Notes under the pieces: model-generated
What the model was told of the DNA's origin: nothing
Database searches by the model: none
The model's input: only the letters and a program-made list of their open reading frames with translations
Made by a program: the position numbers and the translations under genes
Shown here: in pieces, positions 25,285 through 32,744 of the stretch
Layout: each line of letters begins with the position of its first letter
How positions within the stretch are numbered: position 1 is the stretch's first letter
Assembly (NCBI GenBank): GCA_964446745.1
Contig: CAYURR010000008.1
Coordinates: 1-35,075 of the forward strand
Source of the DNA: CAYURR01 sp964446745
GTDB taxonomy: Bacteria > Bacillota > Clostridia > Lachnospirales > WQUN01
Direction: 5' to 3'
DNA length: 35,075 bases

Positions 25285-27164
25285 TGAGCAGCTTGTTTAA
25301 TGGCCGCCTAGGTAAAACATTTTTATATATAGCATGCGATATCGTGTTTATGGAGCTTGCTCTCGCTGCTGCCGTGTCACTCTGGTATTCGGGCAGCATC
25401 CCGGGCTCGCATACGACCTCTGTTCCTACAGAGGCGTGGCAATGGTTCATCACGATAGGTATCGCGGCTGCGGTAACCTGCGTAATCGTGAATAGCATAT
25501 TCGGCATGTACAACAACCTCTGGAAATACGCGAGCATAGACGAGGTACTAAAGATATTCTTGTCGACTACGCTCGTGTTTGTTGTGTTGTATATATTCGA
25601 TCTTATATTTCTAAGAAATGATGCATTACCGCTTGCGCGACGACTGTTGTTCGTCGCATGGCTGTTCGATACTATATTGTTCTCGTTTTCGCGCTTTGGA
25701 TACAGGGCTATCAGGCGTATGGTGCTATTCTTTGGTCATCTGCTCTCCAGTAAGTCCGGCTGCAAGCGCGTAATGATAATCGGAGCGGGTTACTCTGGTT
25801 ACGGTGTGATCCGAGGTCTGCTGCATAAAAAGATAAGGGACAAGCTGCCTGTAATCGTGTTAGACCCGGACCCATCAAAGGACAACACACATATCATGGG
25901 AGTGCGCGTTATCTCAGATGTCGACAGAATATCTGAGATATCTGAAAAGTTTCACATAGACGAGATCATCATAGCGATGCCGTCAGCCTCACCCGACGAT
26001 CGTAAGCACATAATCGACCAATGCACGCAGACCGAATGCTCGTTGAAGATATTGCCACCGATGAGCGATGTGACAGACGGTGTGTTTGATACAAAGGTCC
26101 GCGACGTAAACATATCCGATCTGCTATATCGTGAGGAGATAACGCTCGACAACAAGAATATCAGTGATTATTTGAGCAACCGTATCGTACTCGTGACGGG
26201 CGGCGGCGGCTCGATCGGCTCTGAACTCATACGCCAGATTGCAAAGTTTAACCCGAAGCAGATCGTGATCGTGGATATCTATGAAAACGGCGCGTATGCA
26301 TTGATCAGGGAGCTCGAGGGCGTATATAAAAACAAACTAAACATCGTGATGCGGCTCGGTTCGGTCAGGGATATTGACCGTATGGACACGATATTTTCCG
26401 AATATAAGCCGCAGGTCGTATTCCACGCTGCCGCGCATAAGCACGTGCATTTTGTCGAAGACTGCCCGTCCGAGGCGGTTAAAAACAATATCTTCGGTAC
26501 CAGAAACGTCGCCATCTGCGCAGATAGACATGGCGTGGAGCGCTTTATATTGATCTCTACGGATAAGGCCGTGAAACCCACAAATGTATATGGCGCGACG
26601 AAGCGTGTCGCAGAGCTCGTCATTCAGAGTATGGCTCAGCATAGTAAGACCAAGTTTATGGCTGTGCGCTTCGGCAATGTACTCGGTAGCAACGGCAGTA
26701 TAATACCGGTCTGGAGGCAACAGATCGCAAACGGCGGACCACTCACGATCACACATCCGGATATGGAACGATTCCTGATGACGATCCCGGAGGCATGCCA
26801 GCTAGTTTTGCAGGCCTCGGGACTTGGCAAAACCGGACGCATATTTGTATTAGATATGGGTGAACGCGTAAAAATCCTCGACCTTGCAAACAATTTTATT
26901 AGATTGTCCGGGTTAAGACCCGGTAAGGACATCCAGATTACCTATATCGGGCCGCGTCCCGGAGAAAAGATATATGAAGAACTCATACTCGATGAGGAGC
27001 AGGACGACAAGCAGGTGACCTGCCATAAAAAAATCATCATGTTAAAGCCTGTCGAAACAGACTTTGCGCATTTCGAGAGCCAGTTAAAGACATTGTATGA
27101 GTTACCGAACGATCAAATACCCAAGAAGCTTGCGGAGATCGTTCCGCAGTATGTACCGGAGTAA
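25284..27164 (+). CDS. Membrane-bound UDP-HexNAc 4,6-dehydratase (WbpM/PglF/CapD family)
   Basis: Four N-terminal membrane helices (about residues 10-115) are followed by a first Rossmann-like domain (VMIIGAGYSGYG) and a second, catalytic SDR domain starting VLVTGGGGSIGSELIRQ. The catalytic segment is STDKAVKPTN (Thr426, Asp427, Lys428) followed by VYGATKR with Tyr436 and Lys440. These enzymes convert UDP-GlcNAc to a 4-keto-6-deoxy sugar, the precursor of QuiNAc, FucNAc or bacillosamine. Known long-form enzymes such as PglF have Met in place of the SDR Tyr, so the Tyr here is unusual. The length of 626 residues is typical of the long form. It is translationally coupled to the ligase gene. Confidence 0.9.
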   Translation: MSSLFNGRLGKTFLYIACDIVFMELALAAAVSLWYSGSIPGSHTTSVPTEAWQWFITIGIAAAVTCVIVNSIFGMYNNLWKYASIDEVLKIFLSTTLVFVVLYIFDLIFLRNDALPLARRLLFVAWLFDTILFSFSRFGYRAIRRMVLFFGHLLSSKSGCKRVMIIGAGYSGYGVIRGLLHKKIRDKLPVIVLDPDPSKDNTHIMGVRVISDVDRISEISEKFHIDEIIIAMPSASPDDRKHIIDQCTQTECSLKILPPMSDVTDGVFDTKVRDVNISDLLYREEITLDNKNISDYLSNRIVLVTGGGGSIGSELIRQIAKFNPKQIVIVDIYENGAYALIRELEGVYKNKLNIVMRLGSVRDIDRMDTIFSEYKPQVVFHAAAHKHVHFVEDCPSEAVKNNIFGTRNVAICADRHGVERFILISTDKAVKPTNVYGATKRVAELVIQSMAQHSKTKFMAVRFGNVLGSNGSIIPVWRQQIANGGPLTITHPDMERFLMTIPEACQLVLQASGLGKTGRIFVLDMGERVKILDLANNFIRLSGLRPGKDIQITYIGPRPGEKIYEELILDEEQDDKQVTCHKKIIMLKPVETDFAHFESQLKTLYELPNDQIPKKLAEIVPQYVPE

Positions 27165-27183
27165 GTATTACGGAGGTAATGCC

Positions 27184-27759
27184 ATGTATCCCGTCGTAAA
27201 GCGGATAGTTGATTTTCTTGTGAGCATGATTTGTATTTTATTGATGTCCCCTGTGTTTATCGTGCTGATCATATTGATCAAGCTCGACTCACGCGGACCT
27301 GTATTCTTTTCTCAGAAACGCATCGGTAAAGACAAGCGGCATTTTATGATCTATAAATTCCGTACGATGAAGATCGACACACCACGCGATGTACCGACGC
27401 ATCTGCTACAAAACCCACAGCAATACATCACTCGCGTAGGCCGCTTTTTGCGCAAGTTCTCACTCGACGAGCTGCCGCAGATATACAACATCCTCCGCGG
27501 TGATATGTCGTTTGTGGGACCGCGGCCAGCGCTCTGGAATCAATTTGATCTTATCGAGCAGCGTGATCGCGTATCGGCAAATAAGGTGCTACCCGGGCTC
27601 ACAGGTTGGGCGCAGATAAACGGGCGAGACGAATTACCGATATCCATAAAGGCACAGTACGACGGCGAATACGTAAATCGAATGAGCTTGCTGTTTGATA
27701 TTCAGATAGTATTCATGACGGTTAAGCATGTGCTGACGGGTGCGGGAGTTAGTGCATGA
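27184..27759 (+). CDS. Monotopic phosphoglycosyl transferase (PglC/WcaJ C-terminal type)
   Basis: This is a small sugar-phosphate transferase of 191 residues with one membrane-embedded hairpin helix (about 8-30), then SQKRIGKDKRHFMIYKFRTM, the catalytic Asp95-Glu96 pair in FSLDELPQ, SFVGPRPAL, and LPGLTGWAQINGR. It puts the first sugar phosphate onto undecaprenyl phosphate to begin a glycan. The start is ATG 27184, with GGAGG at an ideal distance; the open frame extends back into the dehydratase gene, but that part is not likely to be translated. It overlaps the next gene by ATGA. By neighbourhood its substrate may be a UDP-6-deoxy-HexNAc. Confidence 0.93.
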   Translation: MYPVVKRIVDFLVSMICILLMSPVFIVLIILIKLDSRGPVFFSQKRIGKDKRHFMIYKFRTMKIDTPRDVPTHLLQNPQQYITRVGRFLRKFSLDELPQIYNILRGDMSFVGPRPALWNQFDLIEQRDRVSANKVLPGLTGWAQINGRDELPISIKAQYDGEYVNRMSLLFDIQIVFMTVKHVLTGAGVSA

Positions 27760-28625
27760 GGATATTGCTGACAGGGAAAAACGGATATATTTCAAATAAA
27801 TTATATGATGCTCTGATTGCAGATGGGCACGAGTGTGAAATGATATCGTTGCGTGCCGATGATACTGAGACGGGAAAATCTGGAGCGGCTGAAAATTGGA
27901 TGTCACGGGTTTCTCTTGCGGGTTTTGATGTGCTTATACATTGCGTTGGTATCGTACACAAAAAGGCTTCGAGTATAGATTATTACCGAGTCAACACTGA
28001 TCTGACCATCGAGCTTGGCTACAAGGCCAAGGCTGATGGCGTAAAACACTTTGTATTTCTGAGTACGATGGCCGTATATGGCGCTATAGACGGTATACAT
28101 GGCCTGACCGTGATATCAAAAGAAACCCAGGCAGATCCGAAGAACGACTATGGACGGAGCAAGTTTTTAGCCGAAGAGGGTCTTAAAGCCATATCTGGTA
28201 ACGGATTTAATGTGACTGTATTGCGTCTGCCTATGGTTTATGATACAGACCTACATGCCCTGGGCAATATGACGCGGCTAATGAAGCAGATTCTCCGGTT
28301 TCGTTTACCGTTTTTGCCGGTAGTTTTTCCTATGATTGACAATAAGCGCAGTATGTTGAATATAACCTCGCTCAGCGCATATATACAAAAACTTGTCACT
28401 GGGTTTGCCGATGCCGGTGATATCGTAAATAACTTTCAGATTAATTTGCCGCAGGATGACGAATACATATGTACATCTCTACTCGTTCGTGAAATAGCGT
28501 CTATACATGGGCAACACATTAGATTGTCCCGCGTACTCGGTGCGCTTGTGCGAGCCTGTATGTATATCATCCCTCTTCCGTTTCTCAGAAAGATGTTCGG
28601 TAGCCTCGTCTACGAAAAGGATTGA
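27756..28625 (+). CDS. NAD-dependent epimerase/dehydratase (SDR), probable sugar 4-ketoreductase or epimerase
   Basis: This is an extended SDR of 289 residues with an N-terminal nucleotide-binding loop LLTGKNGYIS, which keeps the GxxGxxS variant, then VLIHCVGIVHK, LSTMAVYG and the catalytic YGRSK pair. It resembles the SDRs found beside WbpM-type dehydratases and initiating transferases, some of which reduce the 4-keto intermediate to QuiNAc or FucNAc. That specific role is an inference from order: dehydratase, initiating transferase, SDR. The C-terminal 35 residues are hydrophobic (CMYIIPLPFLRKMFG), suggesting membrane association. It is coupled to the previous gene by ATGA. Confidence 0.82.
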   Translation: MRILLTGKNGYISNKLYDALIADGHECEMISLRADDTETGKSGAAENWMSRVSLAGFDVLIHCVGIVHKKASSIDYYRVNTDLTIELGYKAKADGVKHFVFLSTMAVYGAIDGIHGLTVISKETQADPKNDYGRSKFLAEEGLKAISGNGFNVTVLRLPMVYDTDLHALGNMTRLMKQILRFRLPFLPVVFPMIDNKRSMLNITSLSAYIQKLVTGFADAGDIVNNFQINLPQDDEYICTSLLVREIASIHGQHIRLSRVLGALVRACMYIIPLPFLRKMFGSLVYEKD

Positions 28626-28629
28626 TTAT

Positions 28630-30075
28630 GTGATCTTTAACTCCCTATCATATGCAGTGTACTTGCCTGTATGCTGCGTGCTGTTCTTTCTGTTACCCGT
28701 TAGGCTACGCTTGCATTTCCTGCTCGCTGCAAGCTATTTCTTCTATATGTGCTGGAACGCACAGTACGCCGCGCTGATGCTCCTATCTACCCTCACCACC
28801 TATCTCGCCGCACTCTGTATCAAACACGCCACATTACATTCCCTTCGAAGGACCGTGTTCCTATCCAGTCTCATATTCAATATTGTTTTGCTGTTGATGT
28901 TTAAATACTTTGACTTTATAAACGAACTCGCGGCAGTCGTTTTAGGCTTAATTGGTATCGTTTATATACCGTCTCGCAGCACGTTGCTATTGCCCGTCGG
29001 TATTTCGTTTTATACCTTTCAGGCGTTGGGCTTTTTGATCGACAGCTACAACGGAAACGCCGAACTACCCAAGCTTTCTCGCTATGCGTTGTTTGTATCG
29101 TTTTTTCCACAGCTCGTCGCCGGCCCTATTGAACGCTACGAGCACCTGATGCCGCAGTTTGACCGCCCTACCCGTTTTGATTCGGATCGTACAAAATCAG
29201 CATTGCTATTAATCAGTCGCGGCCTTATAAAAAAGATCGTTATAGCGGATAATCTATCTCCGTTTGTAAATATGTTTTTTAACCGCCCTCATGAATACAG
29301 TGGTGTGTTCTTTATGTTTGCGGCTGTTTTGTTTGCGTTTCAGATATACTGCGACTTCAGCGGCTATACCGATATAGCGATCGGCAGCGCACGTATACTC
29401 GGATACGACCTAACGCAAAACTTCAACCGACCTTACGCCGCGACAAGTATCACGGATTTCTGGAAGCGCTGGCACATATCGCTTACATCCTGGTTTCGTT
29501 CATATATCTATATCCCCTTAGGTGGCAACCGTAAGCACCGATATCTAAATATTATTATCGTGTTTCTAGTCAGTGGTCTTTGGCATGGAGCGAACCTGAC
29601 GTTTGTGCTTTGGGGGCTTGTAAACGGACTGCTGCAGATCATCGAGGATACATGGAAAAAACATGTACGCATACGCCACAATCCAGATATGTCGTATGTC
29701 CCGCTGACATACAGGCTCATAAAGCGTTGTACTGTATTCCTGATGATTTGCTTTACATGGATATTTTTTCGAGCGCAGAACCTTTCAGAGCTTTTGGTGA
29801 TCCTAAAGAAATTCCTTTCACCATCATTCTTCTCGGGGCTTATGAGCTTGTACCTGACACCCACTCAGGGTGTTGCACTCGCATTTTGTATCGCTGCTAT
29901 TATCTTACTGCTCGTATATGAGGCACTTAATGAACGTTATGACCTCGCTTCATGCCTTGCGCACGAGCCGGTTGTGACGCGTTGGATTGTATATTGCTGT
30001 TTATTTATTGTTATCGCTGTGTTTGGGGTGTATGGAAATGCTGACGCTTCGCCGTTTATTTATTTTCAGTTTTAA
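28630..30075 (+). CDS. MBOAT-family O-acyltransferase (AlgI/DltB-like)
   Basis: This multi-pass acyltransferase probably O-acetylates the glycan outside the cell. Key features are WKRWHISLTSWFRSYIYIPL with conserved His282, FLVSGLWHGAN with the catalytic His319, and FFPQLVAGPIERYEHL. The length is 481 residues with about eleven helices, as in AlgI. The start GTG 28630 is chosen because AAGGA lies eight bases upstream and the product then begins IFNSLSYAVYLPV, like other family members; a longer open frame exists but overlaps the SDR gene. The neighbouring SGNH-like gene is the usual partner in this two-part acyl transfer system. Confidence 0.9.
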   Translation: MIFNSLSYAVYLPVCCVLFFLLPVRLRLHFLLAASYFFYMCWNAQYAALMLLSTLTTYLAALCIKHATLHSLRRTVFLSSLIFNIVLLLMFKYFDFINELAAVVLGLIGIVYIPSRSTLLLPVGISFYTFQALGFLIDSYNGNAELPKLSRYALFVSFFPQLVAGPIERYEHLMPQFDRPTRFDSDRTKSALLLISRGLIKKIVIADNLSPFVNMFFNRPHEYSGVFFMFAAVLFAFQIYCDFSGYTDIAIGSARILGYDLTQNFNRPYAATSITDFWKRWHISLTSWFRSYIYIPLGGNRKHRYLNIIIVFLVSGLWHGANLTFVLWGLVNGLLQIIEDTWKKHVRIRHNPDMSYVPLTYRLIKRCTVFLMICFTWIFFRAQNLSELLVILKKFLSPSFFSGLMSLYLTPTQGVALAFCIAAIILLLVYEALNERYDLASCLAHEPVVTRWIVYCCLFIVIAVFGVYGNADASPFIYFQF

Positions 30076-31003
30076 GATAGTTTTAATACTTGTGCTGATG
30101 ATCACGATAGTGCTGTTCTTGGAACGTGCGTTGCAGACCGTAGACAGCGTTGAGGAGCGAGTGCGCGCTGTAAAACAGCTACCCAATGACTATGCCGATG
30201 TGTTGTTTATCGGCAATTCACATGCGTATTGCACATTTGTTCCCGACATCGTTACTGAGGTTTCCGGTCGCAGCTCGTTCAACGCCGGAATACCCGACCA
30301 AAAGATAGATGTCACCGCTATATATCTTGAGGAGGTTTTGAAGCGTCAGAACCCGGATATTATCGTTCTGGAGTGCTTCAGCTTCGGGGACTCATCTGGC
30401 ACATATAGGGGATACAAGCCGAATATCAACAGCTTGAACCTTTCACCGGATAAGATTGAACTATGTTTTAACCTTTTCGAAGATCCGTTTGACGCTATAC
30501 GTGCATCAACGCGATTGTTCGACTGTCATACAAACTGGAAAAAGCCCGAGCTCGTGACGCAAAACATAAAATACATGCTTAGGCCGCAGTCGATCGTACC
30601 TGAAAATAAGGGCTTCTATAGGCTGACATCTAAAATGAGTTATCGTTCATTGATAAAATTTAGTCAATCCTCACAGCTGCGCTTCACACCAAAGATCAAC
30701 GAACAATCGATCACTGCGTTTCTACGTATCCTCAAGCTCTGTAATGAGCGAGATATCCGCCTGATCGCAACTATGGCACCATTTAACGACACCTATCGCA
30801 AACGGATCGGTTACTCTCGTTTTCACAAGATGTTCGCGGTTTTCTTTGAGCAATTTGATGTCGAGTTTATCGACTTTAATCTGCTCGATCACGAAACCGG
30901 TATCGTTAATGCGGACTTCGAGGATGTAACAGGTAATGCGCAACACCTAAATGTATATGGTGCAAAAAAAATCAGCCGCGTCATGGGTGAACGGCTGAGG
31001 TAA
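30038..31003 (+). CDS. SGNH/DltD-like membrane-anchored hydrolase, partner of the MBOAT protein
   Basis: A signal-anchor helix (about residues 8-28) precedes an SGNH-like domain. Block I reads VLFIGNSHAYCTF with the nucleophile Ser61, and the C-terminal block reads NAQHLNVYGAKK with His303. Proteins of this type accept acyl groups from the MBOAT partner and pass them to the polymer, or remove them. The residue three before the His, usually Asp, is Asn300, so the catalytic triad looks incomplete. ATG 30038 is preferred because GGGGTG lies nine bases upstream; ATG 30032 is possible. The gene overlaps the acyltransferase gene by 38 bases. Confidence 0.78.
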   Translation: MLTLRRLFIFSFKIVLILVLMITIVLFLERALQTVDSVEERVRAVKQLPNDYADVLFIGNSHAYCTFVPDIVTEVSGRSSFNAGIPDQKIDVTAIYLEEVLKRQNPDIIVLECFSFGDSSGTYRGYKPNINSLNLSPDKIELCFNLFEDPFDAIRASTRLFDCHTNWKKPELVTQNIKYMLRPQSIVPENKGFYRLTSKMSYRSLIKFSQSSQLRFTPKINEQSITAFLRILKLCNERDIRLIATMAPFNDTYRKRIGYSRFHKMFAVFFEQFDVEFIDFNLLDHETGIVNADFEDVTGNAQHLNVYGAKKISRVMGERLR

Positions 31004-31035
31004 ATTTATCATAGCTTAAATAAGGATAGATGAAT

Positions 31036-31329
31036 ATGAGCCGGACCGAAGTTACGGTTTTAGTTTTTTACATTATATGGAATATATTTGTATTTACATT
31101 GTATGGCATAGATAAAAGCAAGGCTAAACGTGGCAAATGGCGTATCAGTGAGAATACACTTATCATTTCTGCGCTTTTAATGGGTGGCATCGGTGCACTT
31201 CTTGGTATGAGGGTATTTAGGCACAAAACAAAGCACATAAAGTTTCAGATCCTCGTTCCGATCTCGATATTACTAAATCTTGCCGCAATAGCCGCCCTAA
31301 TATGTTCCAACACCTATTTTTCCTTGTAA
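31036..31329 (+). CDS. DUF1294 small membrane protein
   Basis: The 97-residue protein has the DUF1294 pattern: a first membrane helix, then YGIDKSKAKRGKWRISE, a second helix with MGGIGALLGMRVFRHKTKHIKF, and a third helix. Its function is unknown; in other bacteria the domain occurs alone or fused to a cold-shock domain. ATG 31036 gives a nine-base spacing from AAGGA; ATG 31030 is too close. It follows the SGNH gene by 32 bases and may be the last gene of the glycan operon, though nothing links it to glycan chemistry. Confidence 0.85.
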   Translation: MSRTEVTVLVFYIIWNIFVFTLYGIDKSKAKRGKWRISENTLIISALLMGGIGALLGMRVFRHKTKHIKFQILVPISILLNLAAIAALICSNTYFSL

Positions 31330-31367
31330 ATACGGCACTTTTCGCGCATTTCCGCACTCCTCCGCGG

Positions 31368-31397
31368 GTATAAAAGCCTCCAAAAACGGATACATTA
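31368..31397 (+). promoter_or_regulatory. spoIVB: Forespore-type (sigma-F/sigma-G-like) promoter of spoIVB
   Basis: GTATA (31368-31372) is followed after 15 bases by GGATACATTA (31388-31397), which fits the sigma-F -10 pattern GGnnAnAHTR at every fixed position. An overlapping CATTATA also fits the sigma-G -10 pattern. The predicted start site is near 31402-31405, about 40 bases before the spoIVB ATG. In Bacillus subtilis spoIVB is transcribed by these forespore sigma factors, so the match is biologically expected. Confidence 0.62.
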
Positions 31398-31439
31398 TAG
31401 CCAAACGCTTTTGCGCTGACGCGTGATGTTTGGAGGCTT
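31374..31439 (+). repeat. Inverted repeat covering the spoIVB ribosome-binding site
   Basis: AAGCCTCCAAA (31374-31384) is perfectly complementary to TTTGGAGGCTT (31429-31439), with 44 bases between. The right arm contains the GGAGG ribosome-binding site of spoIVB (31432-31436, six bases before the ATG). The left arm lies upstream of the predicted forespore start site, so only transcripts reading in from the glycan operon would contain both arms. A smaller inner hairpin (ACGC 31405-31408 with GCGT 31421-31424) is also possible. Confidence 0.75.
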
Positions 31440-31442
31440 ATT

Positions 31443-32744
31443 ATGAACAAAAAATTCATTCCAATATCCGGCATAGTAGCTTTTTTCTTTGCTATGCTGT
31501 GTATGTTTATCAATATTATATATTTCCCAAATGAAATCAGATTAACCCAAAATTCTACACGAGATATCATTTTAAAGTTACCGATGGGTTTTGGCGGTAT
31601 CTCGCCATTTTCAGCCGATCTGGAAACAGATACTGTCACGGTAATTAATGTAAATAACGAACCAATTAATAACAACATAAATGTATCATTAAACGAGCCC
31701 GTTACGATATCTGCTAATGAAACCGGCAGCGGCCAGCTCACATTAAACGCTTTTGGTATACCAGTAAAGAAGGTACGCCTCGATGTTTTACCCGACACAG
31801 AATTGATCCCATGCGGTTTAACCGTTGGCGTGCGTATCAATACAAACGGCGTGATGGTCTTAGGCTCCGGTAATGTATCGGTAGAAGGTGGAAAGGTCGA
31901 GAACCCATCTATAGGTAAACTGCAATCCGGTGACCTTATCCTGTCTGTGGACGGCAAGTCCATCGGAAACAAAGAAGACCTTGTAGTAGCTCTCGAAAGT
32001 AAGAAGACCCCCGACGATATAAATCTGCACATTAAACGCTCGGAGAGCGAAATGGATGTGGACATCAAGCCGGTATTAAGCAGTGACGACAAGAAGTACA
32101 AGATTGGTGTTTGGGTACGTGATTCCACGCAGGGCATCGGCACAGTGACTTATTATAATCCAAGCAGCCGTATATTCGGGGCGTTAGGTCACGGTATTAT
32201 GGATGTGGATACCAAACGATTGATGTCCGTAAAGGACGGTTATATCACAGACACGGTGATCACAGACATCCGCCAGGGTAACAAGGGTGCGCCGGGTGAA
32301 CTGATCGGAAAGCTCAAGCCCGAACGCATAATCGGCACGGTTAAGGCCAACACCCCATATGGTATATATGGCATCATTGATCCCGTAGGCAGTATGTATC
32401 TGCCATCGGAGCGTATGAAAATCGCATTTCAAGACCAGGTTCACGAAGGTCCCGCAGTAATAATGGCAAATGTAGACGATGAGGTTCGCAAGTATGATGT
32501 ATTTATCGAAAACGTTAATCGATACTCAAACGATGAAACAAAGGGTATGGTCTTGCGTATTACCGACCCGTCACTATTGCGAAAGACAAACGGCATCATC
32601 CAGGGTATGAGCGGCAGTCCGATTATACAGGATAATAAAATCATCGGTGCTGTCACACATGTATTTGTACAGGACCCATCCAAAGGTTACGGAATCTTTA
32701 TCGAAAACATGCTTCGTAGGGAAAAGGAAATAAGTGCGCTCTAA
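31443..32744 (+). CDS. spoIVB: SpoIVB sporulation serine protease
   Basis: SpoIVB is made in the forespore, crosses into the intermembrane space, and cuts SpoIVFA to trigger pro-sigma-K processing in the mother cell. The 433-residue protein has an N-terminal membrane helix (about 8-28), a PDZ domain (about 120-210), and a serine-protease domain with His250 in FGALGHGI, Asp375 in RITDPSLL and Ser390 in GMSGSP. The Asp-to-Ser distance of 15 matches that of the B. subtilis enzyme (Asp363, Ser378). The GVWVRDSTQGIGTVTYY segment is family-specific. It does not lie between recN and spo0A, the usual arrangement. Its stop codon overlaps that of the convergent gatD-like gene. Confidence 0.95.
   Translation: MNKKFIPISGIVAFFFAMLCMFINIIYFPNEIRLTQNSTRDIILKLPMGFGGISPFSADLETDTVTVINVNNEPINNNINVSLNEPVTISANETGSGQLTLNAFGIPVKKVRLDVLPDTELIPCGLTVGVRINTNGVMVLGSGNVSVEGGKVENPSIGKLQSGDLILSVDGKSIGNKEDLVVALESKKTPDDINLHIKRSESEMDVDIKPVLSSDDKKYKIGVWVRDSTQGIGTVTYYNPSSRIFGALGHGIMDVDTKRLMSVKDGYITDTVITDIRQGNKGAPGELIGKLKPERIIGTVKANTPYGIYGIIDPVGSMYLPSERMKIAFQDQVHEGPAVIMANVDDEVRKYDVFIENVNRYSNDETKGMVLRITDPSLLRKTNGIIQGMSGSPIIQDNKIIGAVTHVFVQDPSKGYGIFIENMLRREKEISAL

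Noticed and set aside
26451..26459. TTTGTCGAA, a match to the Spo0A binding box
   Set aside because: It lies deep in the dehydratase coding sequence, encodes conserved residues, and is far from any promoter.
27097..27183. 29-residue N-terminal extension of the phosphoglycosyl transferase
   Set aside because: It overlaps the dehydratase gene, while an ideal ribosome-binding site precedes ATG 27184, where family members begin.
31217..32143. Long minus-strand open frame (308 codons) across the start of spoIVB
   Set aside because: It is antisense to a well-conserved protease with intact catalytic residues, has no ribosome-binding site or recognisable domain, and its composition mirrors the spoIVB codons.
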